From contig NC_057763.1 of assembly GCF_010389155.1 (NCBI RefSeq), forward strand, positions 38,608,645 to 38,672,644: a stretch of 64,000 nt of DNA, written 5' to 3'. The stretch is from Erigeron canadensis (taxonomy: Eukaryota; Streptophyta; Magnoliopsida; Asterales; Asteraceae). Positions 1 through 10,149 of the stretch are shown one piece after another; the stretch's first letter is position 1, and every line of letters starts with the position of its first letter. The position numbers and the translations under genes were made by a program. Below the pieces are notes generated by a model. The model worked only from the letters and a program-made list of their open reading frames with translations. It ran no database searches and had not been told where the DNA came from.

Positions 1-165
1 CCTTTCAGTATCGGATTCCGACAAACCAAATTGATTTTGGGGGAAAACTTTCTACCACACAAATCTGACCCATTAGACCCTAACCCATTTGGGCCTACTC
101 TTCCTCTTATTATTGCAAGATTCTCAGCTCCATATAACATTGAAGAAGCCATTATTGCTAGTTAA
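1..165 (+). CDS. Partial C-terminal coding exon, unidentified protein
   Basis: Frame 1 is open from the first base of the window to a TAA at 163-165, 54 codons without a stop in AT-rich DNA. The composition looks coding, with Pro, Phe and Asn, and the C-terminus reads FSAPYNIEEAIIAS. There is no start, so this would be the last exon of a gene that begins left of the window. I do not recognise the family. A chance open frame of this length is possible but unlikely. The next 450 bases look like 3'UTR or spacer up to the transposon end. Confidence 0.45.
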   Translation, partial: PFSIGFRQTKLILGENFLPHKSDPLDPNPFGPTLPLIIARFSAPYNIEEAIIAS

Positions 166-612
166 ACCCCCAAAAAAAAATATATCAAAAACACATACAA
201 CTTGTAACTCACTAACTACTAAAATTTAGCAATACCCAGATAGAAAAATTAGTGATTTTGAGTTTATATTAAGGAAATTCAAGACTTTGAGAATAACCTA
301 GATGGGAAATTGATTAAAAATGTAATCTTTCAAGCATTTCAGTTCAAAATTATTGCATGCAGAATGAAAGAGATTAGAGTTTTTGACAAATTGAAGAAAC
401 AGGGCTTACCAGTTAGCTCAAATCACCATTGATAAAGTTGTGGTATGGAGTGTGGTGTGGTAGATGTTGGAGAAGTAAACCGTGTAGTGACAAGTGAAAT
501 ATAGAACAGGCTAAGACTGTTGGCTAGATTACAGAAATCATGTGGTGATGAAATTTCTGCAAACCAGACAAAATGATATTTATTTTCTATTTTTCTGTTT
601 TCTTTTTTCATA
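166..612. other. Spacer or 3' flank of the partial gene
   Basis: AT-rich sequence with no convincing coding exon. It probably holds the 3'UTR of the partial gene at 1-165. It ends at the candidate left terminus of the transposon. Confidence 0.4.
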
Positions 613-738
613 GGGCAAATTACAATTTTAGTCCGTTATCACTGATGAGTTATCACATAACTTGTCACTTTTTTACTTTTTTTTTCATTTTTAATTAAGG
701 GGACGTGTAGGCCGACCACCCCTCATGTAACCCGACCA

Positions 739-772
739 TCCCTTTTGGAGCGACAGTCGCTCCTAAAGGGGT
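739..772. repeat. Subterminal palindrome, left copy 1
   Basis: The 17-base palindrome GGAGCGACAGTCGCTCC sits inside a longer imperfect inverted repeat (CCCTTTT / TAAAGGGG). It lies directly inside the 12-bp GTAACCCGACCA terminal motif. The same core recurs at 842-858, 9723-9749, 9768-9794 and 9863-9889. By analogy with subterminal repeats of other DNA transposons it is probably a transposase-binding site. Confidence 0.75.
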
Positions 773-819
773 AGTAGGATACGACAACGGGCGACAGCAT
801 ACGACAACATTACTGTACG

Positions 820-880
820 ATTCGTACCCACCCACCCTTTAGGAGCGACAGTCGCTCCAAAAGGGTGGGTGGGTACGAAT
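820..880. repeat. 61-bp near-perfect palindrome, left copy 2
   Basis: Two 30-base arms (820-849 and 851-880) are reverse complements with one mismatch around the single central base 850. The centre is the GGAGCGACAGTCGCTCC core seen at both ends of the element. It could extrude as a long hairpin, or serve as a strong dimeric protein-binding site just upstream of the plus-strand gene. Confidence 0.85.
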
Positions 881-895
881 TGTGCAGCAATGTTT

Positions 896-1183
896 CTGTT
901 TCCCCGTGACGATTCATCCTTTATAACATCTCGTTTCATATTCATTCTTGGAGCAACATTTTCATTTTGATATTCAATCGTTTTGATATTCGATTGGTTT
1001 TATATTCATTCATTTTGATTTATTCGTTTTCATTTATTACTGTTTCCCCGTGACGATTCATCCTTTATAACATCTCGTTTCATATTCATTCTTGGAGCAA
1101 CATTTCCATTTTGATATTCAATCGTTTGATATTCGATTGGTTTTATATTCATTCATTTTGATTTATTCGTTTTCATTTATTAC
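896..1183. repeat. 144-bp tandem duplication upstream of the plus-strand transposase
   Basis: The block starting CTGTTTCCCCGTGACG at 896 is repeated from 1040 with very few differences, ending about 25 bp before the ATG at 1208. The duplicated unit is AT-rich with the recurring motif GATATTC. It lies in the probable promoter/5' leader of the transposase gene. Confidence 0.8.
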
Positions 1184-1207
1184 TGTTAAGTGTTTTTATT
1201 ATTTTAG

Positions 1208-4200
1208 ATGGATTGCTTGGAGGAAATTTTCTTAAATCCAAATGCGCCGGAAGGTGTAAATGAAGAGTTTGTGTACGAAGAGCCCGATGACGAATTTGAA
1301 TCCCCAGATGTCCGTGATGAATTTGATTACGATCACGATGTTTTTTATACCAAGGAGGTATGTATATAATCCAACCTTTTCATTTTTGTATTATAAAAAA
1401 GTGTATAAGAAAGTGGATTATAAAAAAGTATATAAAATAGTGTATTAAAAAAAATGTATTATAAAAAAGTGCATAAAAAGTGTATTAAGAAAAAGTGTAT
1501 AAAATATTGCTATAAAAGTATGTAAGAAAACTAATTATTAAAACTACGGATAAAAAATTGTTTATAAAAACATATTAAAAAATGTACGTAAAAATGTAGA
1601 TTAACAAAAGCTATTAAAAGATTGTTAAAAAAAAGGTGTACAAAAAAGTGTATTATAAAAAAGTGTATAAAAAGTGTATTATAAAAAAGTGTATAAGAAA
1701 GTGGATTATAAAAAAGTATATAAAATAGTGTATTAAAAAAAATGTATTATAAAAAAGTGCATAAAAAGTGTATTAAGAAAAAGTGTATAAAATATTGCTA
1801 TAAAAGTATGTAAGAAAACTAATTATTAAAACTACGGATAAAAAATTGTTTATAAAAACATATTAAAAAATGTACGTAAAAATGTAGATTAACAAAAGCT
1901 ATTAAAAGATTGTTAAAAAAAAGGTGTACAAAAAAGTGTATTATAAAAAAGTGTATAAAAAGTGTATTATAAAAAAGTGTATAAGAAAGTGGATTATAAA
2001 AAAGTATATAAAATAGTGTATTAAAAAAAAATGTATTATAAAAAAGTGCATAAAAAGTGTATTAAGAAAAAGTGTATAAAATATTGCTATAAAAGTATGT
2101 AAGAAAACTAATTATTAAAACTACGGATAAAAAATTGTTTATAAAAACATATTAAAAAATGTACGTAAAAATGTAGATTAACAAAAGCTATTAAAAGATT
2201 GTTAAAAAAAAGGTGTACAAAAAAGTGTATTATAAAAAAGTGTATAAAAAGTGTATTATAAAAAAGTGTATAAGAAAGTGGATTATAAAAAAGTATATAA
2301 AATAGTGTATTAAAAAAAAATGTATTATAAAAAAGTGCATAAAAAGTGTATTAAGAAAAAGTGTATAAAATATTGCTATAAAAGTATGTAAGAAAACTAA
2401 TTATTAAAACTACGGATAAAAAATTGTTTATAAAAACATATTAAAAAATGTACGTAAAAATGTAGATTAACAAAAGCTATTAAAAGATTGTTAAAAAAAA
2501 GGTGTACAAAAAAGTGTATTATAAAAAGTGTATAAAAAGTGTATTATAAAAAAGTGTATAAGAAAGTGGATTATAAAAAAGTATATAAAATAGTGTATTA
2601 AAAAAAATGTATTATAAAAAAGTGCATAAAAAGTGTATTAAGAAAAAGTGTATAAAATATTGCTATAAAAGTATGTAAGAAAACTAATTATTAAAACTAC
2701 GGATAAAAAATTGTTTATAAAAACATATTAAAAAATGTACGTAAAAATGTAGATTAACAAAAGCTATTAAAAGATTGTTAAAAAAAAGGTGTACAAAAAA
2801 GTGTATTATAAAAAAGTGTATAAAAAGTGTATTATAAAAAAGTGTATAAGAAAGTGGATTATAAAAAAGTATATAAAATAGTGTATTAAAAAAAAATGTA
2901 TTATAAAAAAGTGCATAAAAAGTGTATTAAGAAAAAGTGTATAAAATATTTCAGGTGTTTGACACACACATAGATTTGGTAGACTGGGCTCAAAGAACGG
3001 CAAAGGAGCTTGGTTATGTGTTAGTAACACGAAGATCAAATGTCACAAAAGGCGGAGAAGTTAAAAAGGTGGTCCTTATTTGCAACCGTGGTGGAAAAAA
3101 AGATAAGCGGTCAACCGGGGCACCCAAAGGGAGTACCAAAATTGACTGTCCATTCAAATTGGTAGGCCGTCTGACAAAGGACCATAGTTGGTGGGTTGAA
3201 GTTATAGATCACCGACATAACCATCCATCAGCTTGTAATTTGGAAGGTATTGCGTACGCAAGACGACTAACCGATGTTCAAAAAGAATTTGTGGACGAAA
3301 AGGCGTTGCTAGGTTTAGGGCCAAATAGCATAAGGGACCAATTGAAGGATGCATTTCCCGGTATCTTGACCCGTTCACAAGACATTTCTAACTACCTGCG
3401 GCAACACCGGCTAAAGCACGCCCAACAACGAGGGGAAACTCGAATGCAGGTGAAATAAGAAACATACCTGCATGTGGATCATATAACTATATGTTTATTT
3501 TTTTTAAAAAATACGAATTCCTTATACTTTGGTTGTTTACCCGTTGCAGATCATGCTCCAATTACTATCTGACCATCAGTACACGTATCAGTACACGACG
3601 GATAGCAAAACCGGATGTTTGACCAATCTCTTTTTCGTACATCCTACATCACTTGACATATGGCGTGCATTTCCTTGGATCATTGAAATAGACGCCACGT
3701 ATAAAACCAACGTTTACAACATGCCGCTTGTTGAGATTGTGGGTGTCACTCCAACTGGCAAGACATTCAGCATTGCGCACGCACTTATTGAAAATGAGCA
3801 ACATGCGACATACACATGGGTGTTACAGTGCTTGAGGTCGACGCTCGAAGAAGGCCTCGTCGTGCGTGTGGCACTCACTGATCGGGATCTGGCCCTCATG
3901 AAAGCGGTTAAGGATGTGATGCCGGAAATGAAGCTGATACTGTGTAGAATACACATTTGGAGGAATATTGAGTTACATGCCAACCCATCGTTTAGGTCAA
4001 AAAAAGATTATGGTTTGTTTAGACACCGGTGGGATCAACTCGTAAACTCAATCACGGTTAAGGAATACGCAGAGAATGAGCAGCGGCTAAAAGTATTCTT
4101 GGCAGATAAACCAAGTATATACATCCCGTCCCCATACTGTTTTTATGATAACGCTTACGATGTAACCATGTAGCTAAATCACTTTTTATTTTCCTGCAGA

Positions 4201-6318
4201 TCTTTATAAGTATCTACAAATACAGTGGCTTGCCTCGTACAAGGAGTTATTTGTGTCATGTTGGGTCGACCAACACCGCAACTATCGTAACTACACTACC
4301 AACAGGGTTGAAAGCGAGCATTCTTTGCTGAAGTCAGTTATGCATCAAAAGCGGCTTACGTTCCACAGAATCGTTGAATGTGTTAACTCTGTTGTCAGCG
4401 GGCAATACACCGAAATAAAGGGGTCACTGGAACATTGCAGGCAGTACAATCAAAATAAACACAACTATCCCTGTTTAAAGGATTTGCTCGGTAAAGCCTC
4501 CCATGTAGCCTTGCAAATTATGGTTGACGAAATTGATCGATTGAAAAATACAGTAAAAGGGGACGTGTCAAAGTGCGGGTGTACGGTATGGGCTAGTTGT
4601 GGCTTGCCATGTAGTTGTCGACTTCTAACATACATGCAGGAACGTAAGTACAGTTCATTCAGATACAAATGGTCCATTTTACTTAAAAATACTTAATGTA
4701 ATATTTTTATTCCTGCAGGAAGGCGTGTACAAGAATATGAGATAGATGCATTTTGGTGCAGGCTCGATATAACCCAGTCCACCTGCCTGCCTGGAAATGT
4801 GAACAAAGACTCGGATGATGACGAGCCTGTTGAGGCCTTTTGTGGCGAGGTTACTGCTGTCTTGGAACGACAACCCATAAAACAAAGGAAAAGCTTGATG
4901 TCCAAAATAAAGGACCTCATCTATCCGGGTCGGTCCAAAATCAAGGATCCAGAGGTCCAAAAGAAAACACGTGGTAGACCTGTTGGGTCAAAGAAAAAGG
5001 TATATTATTATAGTCTAGCAAATTATTACTTGTTAAATACTATCATCTAACTTAATTATTCATTCATTCATTGCAGATGCCAGACTTGAACGTATCACCT
5101 CCGATGCCACCACCACCAAAGTTGAAAAAGTCAAGGTCCGTGCACGTGACCACACCTAAAAATCCGGATACCGCACCAGACTCAGGCTCATGCTACAGAG
5201 ACTTTCATCCGGCGAGACACAGTGAGCATGTGCCCACGCAGTCACGTTTCGCGGAGCCTGACACCGATTTACGGGAGGACACCCGTGGATATATTGATGA
5301 CTTGATCCGATCGTCACAATATTCAACAGCAGGGCCGAGTAATGAGCCTACAACCGAAACCCCATTCTTAGATCAGTTGTTCGGCGCAGCCGAACCCGCG
5401 TACTATCCTGTGCCACCAACAGCACCAACAGGCTTAATGGATCAGTTCTTCAGTGCCGATACTTATTTTCCTGCAGGTCCTAGCACTACGATGCCAGCTG
5501 CACCATCATCGTACTTTGATTTTTTCAATACGTCCACACAACCTTCGATGCCACCAGCACCATCACCTCCGATGCCAGCAGCACCAGCACCATCACCAAT
5601 ATCTCCCATATCAGCTGAGCAGCAATTGGCTGCTCTACCAGTACCACCACCTAACACTAGCCCACTGCAGACGACGGGTATAAAGGGTTACCTTGACGAC
5701 ATACCGAATGTATTTAGACCATACGTCAAGGGGATTATTAATGTCAGGGGTGATGGCAACTGTGGATTCAGGGCACTTGCTGTTGCATTGGGATACGATG
5801 AAAACGAAGGTTACGAGTGGATCCGACTACATATGTTGGCCGAGTATGAAAATAACAAACAATTCTACGATGAACTAACAAGATGGGGACAGGTTGAAGC
5901 GAGCTTTTTTGAGGGGTTATCGCGGTCTTATGTAGGGGTGTTTAGACCAACTGCCTACTGGATGCACATGACTATGGGGACTATGTTGTTGTCCAACAGG
6001 ATGGGTATAGTAATTAACTGTTTATCTACTGCCGCCAGTTGGACTTCGTTCCCATTTACCTATGGTCCTGATGAGATGCCTAGGACAGAGCCCATATCAA
6101 TAGCATTAGTACAGGGTCACGGTCACTATATCATGGTGCAGTTGGAAGGTGACTACCCGATGGCCCCGGAGATCGCATATTGGGTACAGGATCGTGTAAG
6201 GCCTCCCGTGAGCAAATGGAAAGATTTGTACGGACACCGCCAGTTAGCCTACAATAGATATATAGATGCAACTAAACCTCCTCCCATCTATATGGGAACA
6301 GTGGACTCATCTGATTAG
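1208..6318 (+). CDS. MULE-type transposase with FAR1-like, DDE, SWIM-like and OTU domains
   Basis: Exons 1208-1357, 2955-3449, 3550-4114, 4200-4643, 4719-4999 and 5077-6318 join in phase to 1058 codons plus stop. Residues about 51-141 resemble the FAR1/WRKY-GCM1 zinc region (C...C...HNH pattern). The MULE catalytic core carries EIDATYK (D263), ALTDRDLALMK (D326 or D328) and TNRVESEH (E441), the expected DDE residues. CGC...GLPCSC at about 529-543 looks like a SWIM finger with Ser in place of the usual His. A Pro-rich linker (about 646-860) leads to an OTU-type cysteine-protease domain with GDGNCGF (D871, C874) and GHGHY (H993 or H995), so the triad is present. It should bind and move the element; the OTU domain may remove ubiquitin or a related modifier (inference). 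No premature stop lies in the inferred exons, so it may be intact. The 1.6-kb first intron is filled by a minisatellite. Confidence 0.85.
1375..2952. repeat. Five-copy ~288-bp AT-rich minisatellite in the transposase intron
   Basis: The landmark TTGCTATAAAAGTATG occurs at 1507, 1795, 2084, 2373 and 2660, giving a period of 287-289 bp. Copies differ mainly by one-base changes in A runs, so the array is young. Each unit is itself built from short GTGTATTATAAAAAA-like subrepeats. The last partial unit runs into the intron's 3' splice site (TATTTCAG ending at 2954). The array fills almost all of the first intron of the plus-strand gene. Confidence 0.95.
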
Positions 6319-6618
6319 GATTGTAATAAAGTTATTTGTTTTTGTTTTACCCGTTTTTTTCTCCTTTTTTTTTATTAAAGGAAACTTGGGGTGTTACTTC
6401 ATAACTTTATCATGTTTTTACTTGGTATATTTCTTATAATAATATATTAATACTACGAAATTTGGGGTGTTAAATTTTTGCAAACCAGATAGTCCAGCAT
6501 CATTATAAACAAAAAGTACACAAATAATAAAAAAGTCCATATCAAACACAAATAATAAAAATGTACATAACAAACTGTATTTATAAAAATGTCCCTATTT
6601 CGTACAAACAAAAAAAGT
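6319..6618. other. Convergent 3' region between the two transposon genes
   Basis: About 300 bp of AT-rich sequence separate the two stop codons (6318 plus, 6619 minus). It presumably holds both 3'UTRs and polyadenylation signals; AATAAA-like stretches occur on both strands. No further coding sequence is seen. Confidence 0.5.
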
Positions 6619-8186
6619 CTAATCATCGGAATCGTCGTCGTCCTCACCGGCATTATCATCACCCACACCTGGTCCGGATACAGAGCCTGTCCCACTAAAA
6701 AATCCACTCATATCCGAGAAGCTACCAAAATCCCCTGATGGAGGTCCAAAATGCGCCGATCTCCCACCCCATAACTGGCGGGGGTCGAAATAGTCATCAC
6801 CAGGGTGGTTCAAGTCAACATGGTAGCCGGAAGGTTGGGATGCAGAGGGGCCAGAATAGGATGCAGAGGGGCCGGAGGAGGATCCTTCCGGAGGTCCATA
6901 ATGTGGTTGCGGCAACTCACCAGGGAAATCATGGGATCCGAAACCCCTGAGAATCCTCCCTAGTCCGCGCTGATGTCCGGATCGCGATCCAAACGCTTCC
7001 GGGAACAACTGCGTTGGAGGTGTCGGTGCAGGATCCTGTGAATGTCTCTGCTGCACAGCTTCCAGACGGGACTGCATATAAATAGTAAGGTAAGTTTAAT
7101 AAATGGAGCAGTAATTAAAAGTAATTTAACTTAAAGTTATGTATATACCGCAACTTCCGGAGGTTGTAGTCTGTGGGTTGCCGCCCAAGTCGACTCCCAC
7201 GTGGGGGGTGGCCCCTCCTTCTTTTCGTTATGGTGCTTGGCCTGCAAACAAGTCAAATAATTAGCATTTAAAAAACACAACAATTGTATACTTTTGTTAA
7301 AACCAAACGTACCAACGCCCGATCGTGGGCAAGAGAAATAGATCGCCGACCCTGAGTCCCCACCGCCTGTTTGGACCGGTTTGTCTTGTTTGTCTCGGCC
7401 CGCTTCACTCGGTCATCCCTCGTATAGAAACTCAATAGTTTTCCCCACTCTTCCGGGTCCATACCAGTTGGCGGTGCTGTCTGCAGGGTATCTGCTGAGC
7501 CTACACCCCCCGTGCTGTAAAATGCTGAGATTTGAATTTTGACTTTCTCTGCCTATATATGCTAGCTGCATCAGCACGGAAAGCCAGTTTTGCTGCCTTC
7601 CGGGTGGGGTCGTCCTCATCAAGCTCTAAGTACTGGTCCATCGCAAAATAGCGCTACGTTGTTTACAAATACAAGTTAGCATTTTCAGGGTTATCATTGA
7701 AAAACATATTAAGTAAAAAAAATATAAAAAGAAACATATTCTAACCTGTACTTCCTCCAAGATATGGTCCCTCATAGACTCAGGCACATCGTCCCATGAC
7801 TCGTAGTACTGGGGGACATCTCCGATCAACGAGCCTAACAAAGATTTGTACATAGCCCCGTAGTCCCCGATCGACTGAAAGGTCTTTGATTTGTAGTCGA
7901 AGTACATGGGTAACGGGCCTCCATTTTTCTTCAAGGCAGCCTCAAGTTTTAGATTTTTGGCTGCCCCTCTTGGTGGTGGTGGTGTTTTCTTCGAGCCTAC
8001 AAAACCAATAAGTAACAATAACATAAATAAGTTACTTTAAACGATAAGAATAAAATTATTTCAATGCATAACTAAATTTAATGTAAAGTCAATTTTCTTA
8101 CCGCTGTTTTTGCAGCCTGATATTTTCTTCCACCACGATCGGTGCGGATCCCTCCCATCGCCGTCGCCGCCGTGAGCTCCTAGCAT
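6619..8186 (-). pseudogene. Ptta/En/Spm-like transposase-family gene (Transposase_24), one frameshift
   Basis: Exons on the minus strand: 8186-8102, 7996-7746, 7653-7313, 7241-7149 and 7071-6619, with good GT-AG sites. Diagnostic segments are LPMYFDYKSKTFQ and YYESWDDVPESMRDHI in exon 2, and GMDPEEWGKLLSFY followed by ETNKTNRSKQ in exon 3. These match the conserved core of the plant transposase Ptta/En/Spm (Transposase_24) family. The C-terminal exon is Pro/Gly/Ser-rich and ends in an acidic tail. Exon 3 changes frame between about 7510 and 7560, near a G6 run, and its length is one base short of in-phase. The copy is therefore broken, or the base call is wrong. Its role in transposition is unknown; a DNA-binding accessory protein is a reasonable guess. 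A GTAAGT donor near 9397 suggests an upstream non-coding exon. Confidence 0.7.
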
Positions 8187-9075
8187 TTTTCTTATATCTA
8201 CATAAATAATACACGTATTATAATACTTTTTATATCAACTTTTTTAACAACTTTTTTAACTTAATTTTTTATATGACTTTTGTACTACTATTTTTCAATA
8301 TATGTTTTAATATCTTTTATACTTATGTTTTAATACCTTTTTTACTTATACATTTTCCTAGCATTTTTCTTATATCTACATAAATAATACACGTATTATA
8401 ATACTTTTTATATCAACTTTTTTAACAACTTTTTTTTAACTTAATTTTTTATATGACTTTTGTACTACTACTTTTTCAATATATGTTTTAATATCTTTTT
8501 ATACTTATGTTTTAATACCTTTTTACTTATACATTTTCCTAGCATTTTTCTTATATCTACATAAATAATACACGTATTATAATACTTTTTATATCAACTT
8601 TTTTAACAACTTTTTTTTAACTTAATTTTTTATATGACTTTTGTACTACTACTTTTTCAATATATGTTTTAATATCTTTTTATACTTATGTTTTAATACC
8701 TTTTTTACTTATACATTTTCCTAGCATTTTTCTTATATCTACATAAATAATACACGTATTATAATACTTTTTATATCAACTTTTTTAACAACTTTTTTTT
8801 AACTTAATTTTTTATATGTCTTTTGTACTACTACTTTTTCAATATATGTTTTAATATCTTTTTATACTTATGTTTTAATACCTTTTTTACTTATACATTT
8901 TCCTAGCATTTTTCTTATATCTACATAAATAATACACGTATTATAATACTTTTTATATCAACTTTTTTAACAACTTTTTTTAACTTAATTTTTTATATGA
9001 CTTTTGTACTACTACTTTTTCAATATATGTTTTAATATCTTTTTATACTTATGTTTTAATACCTTTTTTATTTAT
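8179..9075. repeat. Five-copy ~181-bp AT-rich minisatellite in the minus-strand gene's 5' intron
   Basis: CCTAGCATTTTTCTTATATC starts at 8179, 8357, 8538, 8720 and 8902 (spacings 178, 181, 182 and 182). Copies differ by homopolymer length and a few substitutions. The array lies just upstream of the minus-strand ATG at 8186 and inside the inferred first intron (donor near 9397). It mirrors the array in the plus-strand gene. Confidence 0.93.
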
Positions 9076-9215
9076 ACATTTTTATATTTTCTAATACAAA
9101 CATTTTCTAGTACAAACTTTTATAAACTTTTTTTAAATATATTTTTTATATACTATGTAATACACTTTTTTTACATTTTATATTATTTACACTTTTTTAC
9201 AAACATTTTTACATA

Positions 9216-9266
9216 ACAAAAACAACAACAACAACAAGAACAACAACAACAACACAACAACAACAA
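9216..9266. repeat. (AAC)n microsatellite
   Basis: An imperfect CAA/AAC run of about 50 bp, in the 5' intron of the minus-strand transposon gene. Confidence 0.85.
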
Positions 9267-9423
9267 TACGTTAAATCTATGGGCATATAAGATCGATCCT
9301 AATACATTTATGCATAAAAAGAATAACATCAAACTAATACATATAGTATATAGCAAATTAATAGATACAAAATAAAAAAAAAAAAATTAAAACTTACTTC
9401 GACGTTCGGAAAGGGATAACGAC

Positions 9424-9622
9424 GGGTCACTCCTAAAGCCTCACTGAAAAAGTGGGTCGCTCCTAAAGCCTCACCGGAATACCTTGGCCGGAAAATATGG
9501 GGGAGAGGGGGGTTGGATCGGTTGGGGTTTACGAAAGAGGTAACGACGGGTCGCTCCTAAAGCCTCACCGAATATCTTGGCCGGAAAATATGGGGGAGAG
9601 AGGGGTTGGATCGGTTGGAAAG
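9424..9622. repeat. 94-bp direct repeat with half-sites of the subterminal palindrome
   Basis: GGGTCGCTCCTAAAGCCTCA occurs at 9454 and 9548, with a diverged copy (GGGTCACTCC) at 9424. The two main copies share about 70 further bases, including TTGGCCGGAAAATATGGGGG and a GGTTGGATCGGTTGG block. Each carries GTCGCTCCTAAAG, one arm of the terminal palindrome. It lies in the probable promoter of the minus-strand gene. Confidence 0.75.
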
Positions 9623-9722
9623 GAGAAGAGAAAAGCGGGGGTCGGAAAATATGGAGTAGGAGTATGGAGAAACTGATGAAGAAGAAGGGGGGATCGATCG
9701 GTTTTTATTTATTCGAGGCACC

Positions 9723-9889
9723 CTTTAGGAGCGACCGTCGCTCCTAAAGAGGGGGTTTAATTCACCCCTTTAGGAGCGACCGTCGCTCCTAAAGAGGGGA
9801 TTGACGGGTCAGCGGGTCAGCGGGTATATGCATAGGTATCCGCGAGCAATTAATGGGTCTACCCTTTAGGAGCGACTGTCGCTCCTAAA
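9723..9889. repeat. Three right-end subterminal palindromes
   Basis: CTTTAGGAGCGACNGTCGCTCCTAAAG occurs three times (9723-9749, 9768-9794, 9863-9889), each with perfect 13-base arms around one variable base (C, C, T). The inward-facing context matches the left-end copies. They mark the right end of the transposon and probably bind its transposase. Confidence 0.85.
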
Positions 9890-10010
9890 GAGGGGTGGTC
9901 GGGTTACAGAATATTCCGTGGTCGGGGTATGTGGCCTGTTAATTAATGCGTCCATCTTCATTAGTTTTTTAACTTTTTTCCATTAATTTGCCTCTTTTCA
10001 TTTGGCGCCT

Positions 10011-10149
10011 GGTATCCCAACCATAATTTTGGTAACCCGATCAGATTATTAATAACAGGGGCCCGCTTTTTACTCTCATCATATATACCATTATAGACAT
10101 GGGGCTCACACTTTTTGGTTGGAATACCAAAAAGTGTGGTTGGGATACC
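10011..10149. mobile_element. Short MITE-like element with 13-bp terminal inverted repeats
   Basis: GGTATCCCAACCA (10011-10023) is exactly reverse-complemented at 10137-10149 (TGGTTGGGATACC), 139 bp overall. A related inner motif, GGTTGGAATACC, lies next to the right end. No clear target duplication is visible. Confidence 0.55.

Larger units (their letters stand above)
613..9993. mobile_element. Large two-gene DNA transposon (MULE-type transposase with OTU domain, plus an En/Spm-like ORF)
   Basis: The element is defined by convergent transposase genes (plus 1208-6318, minus 6619-8186) between related inverted ends. The clearest inverted match is GTAACCCGACCA at 727-738 against its complement at 9896-9907, each followed on the inner side by GGAGCGACAGTCGCTCC. 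TTAATTAA and a CCGACCAC block are shared further out. The outermost candidate termini are GGGCAAATTA at 613 and the inverted AATTTGCC near 9985-9992. They are flanked by TTTTTCATA (604-612) and CTTTTCATT (9994-10002), which match at 7 of 9 and could be a decayed 9-bp target duplication as in Mutator elements. The exact ends are uncertain because these flanks are T-rich. The MULE transposase argues for the Mutator superfamily, while the minus-strand ORF belongs to a family normally tied to CACTA elements. Confidence 0.75.

Noticed and set aside
1375..2952. CRISPR-like regularly spaced repeats
   Set aside because: The units are head-to-tail tandem copies of about 288 bp with no distinct spacers, inside a plant intron. 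This is a minisatellite.
9004..9216. 70-aa Phe/Tyr-rich open frame
   Set aside because: It lies mostly in the AT-rich minisatellite and its flank, and is low complexity.
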